Of a DNA stretch of 64,000 nt, positions 57,721 through 64,000 are shown in pieces. Within the stretch, counting starts at the first letter, position 1, and every line of letters starts with the position of its first letter. Made by a program: the position numbers and the translations under genes. Source of the DNA: Mauremys mutica (lineage: Eukaryota > Chordata > Testudines > Geoemydidae); assembly GCF_020497125.1 (NCBI RefSeq), contig NC_059072.1, forward strand, positions 306,856,781 through 306,920,780, given 5' to 3'. The notes under the pieces were generated by a model that had not been told where the DNA came from, ran no database searches, and saw only the letters and a list, made by a program, of their open reading frames with translations.

Positions 57721-58376
57721 CAGCTGTTTTCCAACCAGCCTGGATGCACTAATCTGACTGTCCACTGGGTGCAGACAGGATCGCAACCACCTATAAAATG
57801 CTCCCCCTTCCGAGTCACAGGGAAAACTGTGCAGGACCTGGAAAGAAAGGTCAGTGACATGCTGGCTTTGGGGGTGATCCAGCCATGTTCCAGCCCTTGG
57901 GCCTCACCGGTAGTGCTGGTCCCCAAAAAGGATGGGTCAACCCGGTTCTGTGTGGACTATCGGAAGCTTAATGCCATCACTGTATCTGATGCCTACCCCA
58001 TGCCCAGGCCTGATGAGCTCCTAGATAAATTGGGAGGAGCTTGGTACCTTACCACCATGAATCTTACAAAGGGCTACTGGCAAGTGCCACTGGATGCAGA
58101 TGCCAGGCTGAAATCAGCCCTTATCACTCTATGAGTTCCTGACCCTGCCTTTCAGCCTCAAAGGGGTGCCTGCTACCTTTCAGCGCCTGGTTGATCAGCT
58201 ACTAAGGGGGATGGAGAGTTTTGCCGTGGCGTATATTGATGACATCTGTGTCTTTAGCCAGACCTGGGAGGACCATGTGTCCCAGGTTAGACAAGTGTTG
58301 GACCGACTCCAGGAGGCTGGGCTGACGGTAAAAGCTGAGAAGTGCAAGGTGGGGATGGCTGAAGAATCTTACCAGT
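57721..58376 (+). pseudogene. Gmr1-like reverse transcriptase, N-terminal part
   Basis: Follows the integrase after a TGA (57718-57720). Visible are GVIQPCSSPWASPVVLVPKK, FCVDYRKLNAITVSDAYPMP, YLTTMNLTKGYW (the motif A catalytic Asp is Asn) and, after a frameshift near 58133, PATFQRLVDQLLRGME and AYIDDICVFSQ (motif C intact). Sequence homology ends at 58376 in AEKCKVGMAEESY, well before thumb and RNase H. A substitution at a catalytic Asp, two frame breaks and truncation leave no activity. Confidence 0.87.
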
Positions 58377-59312
58377 AGGAACAAAGCATAACATAAGAGA
58401 AAAAGGATTTTAAAAAGTCTACAGCAATGTCTACCTTTCTGAGAATTTTCGGCAGATGTATCTTATCCCAAACCTCCACTGGTAGGAGTCAAAAGTCTCA
58501 AAAAACTTCTCTCTTTGGGTGTCTCTTTAAACCCACCCAGATCCTTTGATTTCCTCCTCCCTCTCACCACATGGATTGAATCATTCCTGGGAAGCTTGTT
58601 TGGCAGGCCCAGCAGGGGACCAAGTCAGGATATCAGAGTGAATGCCTTCGTGTGGTCCCTCAAGTGTTTGCTAAGAAGAATACATCAGGATCCATCTCAC
58701 CCTTTCTGGGTACATATACAAAATTGCGTCCCTCAAATGGATAATTTTCATACATACTAGTGCCATACACAGATTTTGTACCTGTATTCATAAACTGCCT
58801 AAAACTTTCTAAGTCTATTGCTCCCCATCCATATATAGTCACAATACATTGCTTTACAAGTCTAACTTTATACTGCACAATACTGTACCTATGAATTTTT
58901 TTTATTTTCCCACTAGGTAAAACAGAGTTTCCAATTTCCAACAGACATTTCTGCAGCACTTCTCTTACACCATTGCACAGTGGAATTCTGACTTCCAACT
59001 GGCCCTATACACATACTCAGGAAGGATAGCTGTCTGCAGGAAACACATAGGGGTTCCAGGAAATAGTGCAGAGGAACTTATCTCTTCAAATAATCCAGCC
59101 CTCCATGGATATCTTGAGATCTGAAGAATTTGTTTGTGGATCTCAGTATATTTGCAGGTTTGGAGGGTCTATTTCTGCCTACCCAAGCTGACAGAAAAAT
59201 ACAACAGAACCTCTGTGAGAGAGAGTGTCTTAACCCCTCAGTTTTCCCATCTCTGATACAACTTTGGATACAGTCTTTAGCCCAAATATAGGTTAATAGA
59301 TTCCAAAGCTGG
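58377..59312 (-). other. Unassigned 936 bp segment with decayed minus-strand ORFs
   Basis: The segment lies between the truncated Gmr1-like element and a Penelope-like element. On the minus strand a 112-codon frame (58998-58660) contains IVTIYGWGAIDLESFRQFMN and GRNFVYVPRKGEMDPDVFF. A second frame (59317-59078) lies upstream of it. The wording looks protein-like rather than random, but I do not recognise the family. It may be a decayed gene or retroelement fragment. Confidence 0.3.
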
Positions 59313-59737
59313 AACAATAATGAGGAGTCCTTGTGGCACCTTAGAGACTAACAAATTCATTTGGCCATAATTTGTCGTGGGCTATAACCCACTCTATCAG
59401 ATGCATGGAATGAAAAATACAGTAGGCAAGTATAAATATACAGCACATGAAAAGAAGGGAGTTGCTTTACCAAGTGAGGGGTCCGTGCTAACAAGGCCAA
59501 TTCAAGCAGGGTGGATGTGGCCCATTCCCAACAGTTGACAAGAAGGTGTGAGTATCAACAGAGGGAAAGAAGCAGCAAAGAATCCTGTGGCACCTTATAG
59601 ACTAGCAGACGTTTTGCAGCATGAGCTTTCGTGGGTGAATACCCACTTCTTCGGATGCAAGCCGTGGAAATTTCCAGGGGCAGGTGTGTATATATAAGCA
59701 AGCAAGAAGCAAGCTAGAGATAACGAGGTTAGATCAA

Positions 59738-60132
59738 TCAGGGAGGATGAGGCCCTGTTCCAGCAGCTGAGGTGTGAAAACCAAGGGAGGAGAAACTGGT
59801 TCTGTAATTGGCAAGCCATTCACAGTCTTTGTTTAGTCCTAAGCTGATGGTGTTAAATTTGCAGATGAACTGGAGCTCAGCAGTTTCTCTTTGAAGTCTG
59901 GTCCTAAAGTTTTTTTGCTGTAGGATGGCCACCTTAAAATCTGCTATTGTGTGGCCAGGGAGGTTGAAGTGTTCTCCTACAGGTTTTTGTATATTGCCAT
60001 TCCTAATGTCTGATTTGTGTCCATTTATCCTTTTCCTTAGAGACTGTTCAGTTTGGCCGATGTACATAGCAGAGGGGCATTGCTGGCATATGATGGCATA
60101 TAGTACATTGGTGGACGTGCAGGTGAATGAAC
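59738..60132 (-). pseudogene. PLE GIY-YIG endonuclease, copy B
   Basis: The open frame carries TSTNVLYAIICQQCPSAMY, IGQTEQSLRKRINGHKSDI, KPVGEHFNLPGHTIADFKVA and LQFICKFNTISLGLNKDCEW, the complete core of a Penelope-type GIY-YIG domain (Tyr, Arg, His and Glu positions filled). It lacks the RT half and is truncated by the inversion junction near 60132, so it is only a domain fragment. Very close in sequence to the copy at 20947-21420. Confidence 0.85.
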
Positions 60133-60194
60133 CGGTTAACCAGATCAGCCACACCATCACCGGTTAATGTAAATGGCTTGCCAATTACAGAACC

Positions 60195-60311
60195 AGTCTA
60201 TAAGTTGCCACAGTCTATAAGTTGCCACAGGATTCTTTGCTGCCACAGTCTTTGTGCCACAGTCTATAAGTTGCCACAGTCTATAAGTTGCCACAGTCTA
60301 TAAGTTGCCAC
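60195..60311 (+). repeat. 17 bp tandem repeat at a PLE end
   Basis: Five full copies of AGTCTATAAGTTGCCAC (60195, 60212, 60261, 60278, 60295) are interrupted by two variant units (AGGATTCTTTGCTGCCAC and AGTCTTTGTGCCAC). The unit is part of the Penelope-like 3' terminal sequence, so it arose by local duplication of that end. Confidence 0.9.
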
Positions 60312-60451
60312 AGGATTCTTTGCTGCTTCTACAGAACCAGACTAACACGGCTACCCCTCTGATACTTAACAGAAGGAAAATTACTTTTTGTAGTGACCCA
60401 GCCACTCCCAGTCTTTATTCAGGCCTAATTTGATGGTGTCAAGTTTGCAAA

Positions 60452-60898
60452 TTAATTCCAGTTCAGCAGTTTCTCATTGAAGTCTGTTTTTGAAGGGTTT
60501 TTTTGTTGAAAAATGGCCACTTTTAAGTCTGTTATTGAGCATTCAGGGAGATTGATGTGCTCTCCTACTGGTTTTTGAATGTTACAATTCCTGATGTCTG
60601 ATTTGTGTCCATTTGTTCTTTTGTGTACAGACTGTCCAGTTTGGCTAACGTACATGGTAGAGGGGCATTGCTGGCCCATGATGGCATATATCACATTGAT
60701 AGATGTGCAGGTGAACGAGCCCCTGATGGTGTGGCTGATGTGGTTAAGTCCTATGATGGTGTCCCTTGAATAGATATGCAGACGGAGTTGGCAACAGGGT
60801 TTGTTGCAGAGATTGGTTCCTGGGTTAGTGTTTCTGTTGTGTGGTGTGTAGTTGCTGGTGAGTATTTGCTTCAGGTTGGGGGGGCTGTCTGTAAGCAA
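60452..60898 (-). pseudogene. PLE GIY-YIG endonuclease, copy C
   Basis: Carries PPNLKQILTSNYTPHNRNTN, the Cys-rich linker CNKPCCQLRLHIYSRDTIIG, then FTCTSINVIYAIMGQQCPST, MYVSQTGQSVHKRTNGHKSD and PVGEHINLPECSITDLKVAI. The usual YIGQT is YVSQT and LRKR is VHKR, so core residues have drifted. It is joined further upstream on the minus strand to the RT of the same element. The frame ends early at 60452. Confidence 0.85.
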
Positions 60899-61125
60899 GG
60901 ACTGGCCAGTCTTCCAAAGTCGGAGAGTGAGAGATCGTCCTCCAGGATAGATTGTAGATGCACTGGAGAGGTTTTAGCTGGGGGCTGTAGGTGATGGCTA
61001 GTGGCATTCTGTTTCTTTGTTGGGCCTGTCCTGTAGTAGGTGACTTCTGGATACCTTTCTGGCTCTGAAAATCTGTGTCTTCACTTCCCCAGGTGGGTAT
61101 TGTAGTTCTAAGAAGGCTTGATAAA

Positions 61126-61315
61126 GATCCTGTAGATGTTTGTCTCTGAGGGATTGGAACTTAGGGCTTGGCTGTAGACAATGGATCGTGTGATGTGGTC
61201 TGGATGAAAGCTGGAGGCATGATCCTGTAGATGTTTGTCTCTGAGGGATTGGAACTTAGGGCTTGGCTGTAGACAATGGATCGTGTGATGTGGTCTGGAT
61301 GAAAGCTGGAGGCAT
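61126..61315 (-). repeat. Perfect 95 bp tandem duplication in PLE copy C
   Basis: 61126-61220 and 61221-61315 are identical along all 95 bases. They cover the coding text HASSFHPDHITRSIVYSQA. A duplication length not divisible by three breaks the frame. Confidence 0.97.
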
Positions 61316-62494
61316 GTAGGTAAGTATAGTGGTCAGTAGGTTTCCGGTATAGGGTGGTGTTTATGTGACCATCGCTTATTTGCACTGTAGTGTCCAGGAA
61401 ATGGATCTCTTTTGTGGACTGGTCCAAGCTGAGGTTGATGGTGGGATGGAAATTGTTGAAATCCTGGTGGAATTCCTCCAGGACCTCCTTCCCATGGGTC
61501 CAAGTAGAGTAGGGGCGCAAGGGGATGAGAGCTGAGGAAGCGTTGTTCTAAGTCAGCTATAAAAATGTTGGCATTCTGTTTCTTTGTTGGGGGGCCATGC
61601 AGGTACCCATAGCAGTGCCACTGACTTGAAGGTATAAATCGTCCCCAAATCTGAAACAGTTGTGAGTGAGGACAAAGTCACAAAGCTCAGCCACCAGGTC
61701 TGCCGTGACATTATCGGGGATACTGTTCCTGACAGCTTGTAGTCCATCTTTGTGTGGAATGTTGGTGTAGAGAGCTTCTCCATCCATAGTGGCTAGGATG
61801 TTTTTTTTTTTCTGGAAGATCACCAATTAATTGTTGTTTCCTCAGGAAGTCAATGGTGTCTCGAAGATAGCTGGGAGTGCTGGTAGCGTAAGGCCTGACG
61901 AGAGAGTCCACATAGCCACACAATCCTGCTGTCAGGGTGCCAATGCCTAAGATGGGGCATCCAGGATTTCCAGGTTTATGGATCTTGGGTAGTAGATAGA
62001 ATACCCCTGGTCGGGGCTCTAGGGGTGTGTCTGTGTAGATTTGTTCCTGTGCTTCTTTGGGGAGTTTCTTGAGCAGATGGTGCAGTTTCTTTTGGTACCC
62101 CTCAGTGAGATCAGAGGGTAATGGCCTGTAGAATGTGTCAGAGAATTGCCTAGCAGCCTCTCGTTCATACTCTGACCTATTCATGACTACAGCACCTCCT
62201 TTGTCAGCCTTTTTTATTATAATGCAAGAGTTGTTTCTGAGGCTGTGGATGGCATTGTGTTCTGCACAGCTGAGGTTACGGAACAAGTGATGCTGCTTTT
62301 CCACAATTTCAGCCCATGCACGTCGGCAGAAGCACTCTGTGTAGAAGTCCAGTCTGTTGCTTCGACTGTCAAGAGGAGTCAATGCAGTATCCTTCTTCTT
62401 GTAGCGTTGGTAGGAAGGTTTCTGTGGGTTAGTGTGCTGTTCTGTGGTGTGGTGGAAATATTCCTTGAGCTGGATACAGTGAAAGTAGGATTCC
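61161..62494 (-). pseudogene. PLE reverse transcriptase, copy C, inactive
   Basis: From the N-terminal side (right) it has ESYFHCIQLKEYFHHTTEQH and SRSNRLDFYTECFCRRAWAE. The PLE signature IIKKADKGGAVVMNRSEYE follows, then RPGVFYLLPKIHKPGNPGCP, YVDSLVRPYATSTPSYLRDT, ALYTNIPHKDGLQAVRNSIP, VAELCDFVLTHNCFRFGDDL, QVSGTAMGTCMAPQ, and WTHGKEVLEEFHQDFNNFHP with DQSTKEIHFLDTTVQISDG. The segment just before WTHGKE that carries the YxDD catalytic box in this family is deleted or scrambled. Frameshifts near 61500, 61560 and 61720 add to the damage. In intact elements this RT and the GIY-YIG domain carry out target-primed reverse transcription. Confidence 0.87.
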
Positions 62495-62501
62495 ATCCAG
62501 C

Positions 62502-62720
62502 TGTACTCTTAGCCCGGCAGAAGAGTCTGTCCTATCTTGGAGCCTCTCCTCCCCCACCACTCCTACGAACATGATACAGTTCTGCGGTGACCTGGAATCT
62601 TACTTTTGCCAGGAGGCTGAGTTTGAACAGCCAGAGACCAGGGCTATTAGAGGGGTGCAGTGCGGAGCCATAAGGATCAGGGATGCCTTGAGGCTGCAAT
62701 TTGAAGCTGAAAGCCACTAA
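62502..62720 (+). pseudogene. Chimeric frame: inverted PLE piece joined to Harbinger transposase end
   Basis: One open frame runs from inverted Penelope-like sequence (SPAEESVLSWSLSS, then TNMIQFCGDLESYF) straight into a Harbinger transposase C terminus (CQEAEFEQPETRAIRG, then GAIRIRDALRLQFEAESH) and TAA at 62718-62720. The junction is at about 62609. The frame match may be chance (one in three). There is no sign of a promoter or of use as a gene. The Harbinger part matches the DTRAIRRAQ...REAL end of the transposase at 45631. Confidence 0.6.
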
Positions 62721-64000
62721 TATTTATTACTATGCTTGGGAGTGCAGTGCTTGTAATGCTAGGAGGTGATTGATTGGTGCAGACGATGCAATATGAAGGT
62801 TTAACATAATTGTCTGTTGCTTTGCCAGGCTCTATTTGCTTTCAATTAATAGAATAAAGATTGCTTTCAAACAAACACAATTCTTTTATTAAAAAACAAC
62901 CACCGGAGGAGAGAGTGAAACAAAAAAACCCATCAGCACTGAGGGGGATGGGGGAAGGGAAGGTCCCAGGACGAGGTGGGGTCCCAGATAGCTAAAGATT
63001 TGTGTATGTCCAGGGATCATATCCAATCTTCTCCTTTAGAGTACAGTGCAGTGGACACTGTACTTCAGCAGGGCCAAACTGCAGAAGGTTGGGTGATAGT
63101 GCATTGGGTAGTGTGACTCTGCACTGCTGGACTATGACAGGGAAGGAGTGGAATGCCGCAGGTACAGACTGGAGCCAGGAAATTGATAAGTGTGTTAGCA
63201 GTGTCTGGGGGAGCATGGGAAAGAGTTTTGTGACAGCCGCTGCAGGGGAGGGCGGGCGCAGAGCTGCTCGGTTTGCAGTGCTAGTATCGCCTGGAGCATG
63301 TTCGCTTGGTGCTCCATAACATTTAAGAGCCACTCCGTGGCTTCACTCTGGCGTGCCGCATTGTCTTTTTGGTCCCTCTTCTCGCTGTCGCACCACTCCT
63401 TCAATTCCTGTTTCTTGGCCATGGAGTGCATCATAACATCATGCAGAAAGTCCTCCTTAGTTCTTCATGGTTGCTTTCTAATTCTGCGCAGCCATTCAGC
63501 CACCAATAACAAAGAGGTAGGCTGGGCTCCCAAGGTCATCTCTGTGAAGTTTAAATGCAACATTTTACAGAAACAGTATTGTTTGCAACACACAGAATAC
63601 TGATTCAGTGATTTAAAAGACAGCCAGTATTCAAGCACCTGTCACTAACTGGCTGACTCCAGGCAAGCACCCATGAGCCACAAGACCCCCACAATTGTGA
63701 GTAGCTGCAGGGGCAGGGTAAATCAGTCTTCCCGGACCCTGCTGCTCACTGGGCACTTGGCTCTTGGAGCGAGCCAGCACTGTAGGGGGTGCCTGATAAT
63801 CATTCCTGTCCCCTCATTTTCCACAGGATGTGATCATTATGGAAGATATCTCGCTGCTGAGGGTGAGCAGAGACTCAAGGGAGGGTCTTCTCCAAGACTG
63901 CGGCTTCCACCCTGGCCCTTATGCAGCTTGCCTGTGTGGTTTCCTCTTCCTTCTCCCCCTGCCCCCCCGCGCCCCCGAAGGCACAGTGGTGTGGGAAAGT
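62610..64000. mobile_element. PIF/Harbinger fragment, runs to the window end
   Basis: The transposase C terminus reads rightward (to 62720), with AATAAAG near 62851. Facing it, a Myb-like partner gene reads leftward (63490-62992), with AATAAA on the minus strand near 62888. This is the same convergent plan as the other two Harbinger copies. The sequence after 63500 (including CATTTTCCACAGGATGTGAT, an acceptor-like motif) is probably the remainder of the element, but I cannot prove it. No terminal repeat is inside the window on this side. Confidence 0.65.
62992..63490 (-). pseudogene. Harbinger Myb-like partner protein, C-terminal part
   Basis: Reads leftward. A basic stretch with RRIRKQP leads into EDFLHDVMMHSMAKKQELKE, then a charged helix (SEKRDQKDNAARQSEATEWL, NVMEHQANMLQAILALQTEQ). 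After a frameshift near 63210 it ends in GPAEVQCPLHCTLKEKIGYD with stop at 62992. This is the coiled-coil half of a Harbinger DNA-binding partner of a different subfamily from those at 30862 and 44716. One stop before EDFLHD and the frameshift mark it as a pseudogene. Confidence 0.65.

Larger units (their letters stand above)
54146..58376 (+). mobile_element. Ty3/gypsy-type retrotransposon with integrase before RT (Gmr1-like), 5' part
   Basis: Order: 5' LTR (54146-55159), shortened gag (55416-56014), integrase (about 56301-57717), then reverse transcriptase (57721-58376), which stops abruptly after the YIDD motif. RNase H, the rest of RT and the 3' LTR are missing. Integrase upstream of RT is the reverse of normal Ty3/gypsy order and defines the Gmr1-like group known from fish and other deuterostomes. 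Integrase and RT share one frame, separated by a single TGA. The element is dead. Confidence 0.85.
59569..60367. mobile_element. Inverted dimer of a Penelope-like element (copy B)
   Basis: A 799 bp insertion with a 12 bp TSD (AACAGAGGGAAA at 59557-59568, AACAGAAGGAAA at 60368-60379). The left part, 59569 to about 60132, is minus-oriented, almost identical to copy A, and covers the 3' UTR and GIY-YIG. From about 60133 the same element continues in plus orientation: a short inverted piece (AACCAGATCAGCCACACCAT), then its C-terminal and 3' end. It ends CAGGATTCTTTGCTGCTTCT and AACACGGCTACCCCTCTGAT. Both 3' ends point outward. Confidence 0.8.
59313..62609 (-). mobile_element. Penelope-like element (copy C) with 5' inversion, split by copy B
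   Basis: A minus-strand Penelope-like element. The 3' UTR is at 59313-59568 (GAGGAGTCCTTGTGGCACCT) and resumes at 60380. The GIY-YIG part is at 60452-60898, and the RT runs up to 62494. From 62495 to 62609 the next 5' part of the same element appears in the opposite orientation, with about 16 bp overlapping (GAATCCTACTTTC against GAATCTTACTTTT). This is the structure of a twin-priming-type 5' inversion. Copy B is inserted in the 3' UTR, between 12 bp direct repeats. Confidence 0.83.

Noticed and set aside
60195..60311. Possible CRISPR-like array
   Set aside because: Units are directly adjacent without unique spacers, and the sequence is a Penelope-type end in a vertebrate genome.

Overview
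This is nuclear DNA from a reptile, most probably a turtle. The evidence is a vertebrate gene pair with intron/exon structure (FNDC3A then MLNR, the same neighbours as in mammals) followed by about 55 kb of gene-free sequence packed with repeats typical of turtles. These are CR1 LINEs, a tRNA-derived SINE with a CR1-like tail (the tortoise Pol III SINE type), Penelope-like elements with a GIY-YIG domain, PIF/Harbinger transposons, hAT elements and MITEs, and Ty3/gypsy-type LTRs. The species cannot be named from the sequence.

Layout. Positions 1-3300 hold the last intron, last coding exon (913-1227) and 3' UTR of FNDC3A. Positions 4423-8266 hold the two-exon motilin receptor gene MLNR: a GC-rich promoter with a TATA-like box, a complete upstream ORF, exon 1 (4840-5611), a 2.3 kb intron and exon 2 (7953-8266). 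These are the only host protein-coding parts I can support. From 8.3 kb to the end I see no host exon; the next mammalian neighbour, CDADC1, is not recognisable here.

The rest is a record of transposition. CR1 fragments lie near 12.0, 14.6-17.7, 27.4-28.1, 29.1-34.3, 39.4-40.6 and 48.4-54.1 kb. Several carry younger insertions whose ends and target-site duplications (TSDs) can be read: a 455 bp hAT MITE in the 15 kb CR1, a 4.87 kb Harbinger element in the 29 kb CR1, a 240 bp hAT MITE in the 39 kb CR1, and a stack at 48-54 kb (CR1 containing a hAT, which contains a hAT MITE; the same CR1 also contains an antisense CR1). A solo LTR at 35.5 kb carries 25 perfect CAGG repeats.

From 54.1 to 58.4 kb lies the 5' half of a Ty3/gypsy-type retrotransposon whose integrase precedes its reverse transcriptase, the unusual Gmr1-type order. 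From 59.3 to 62.6 kb a Penelope-like element with a broken reverse transcriptase is invaded by an inverted dimer of a second Penelope-like element, and its 5' end is inverted in a twin-priming-like way. Three Harbinger copies share one plan: a transposase gene and a Myb/SANT-like gene pointing at each other.

No CRISPR arrays, rRNA genes or functional tRNA genes are seen. Every transposon ORF inspected is broken by stops, frameshifts, deletions or lost catalytic residues. The exception is one Harbinger Myb-like intron, whose splice sites and phase are intact although its first exon is broken.
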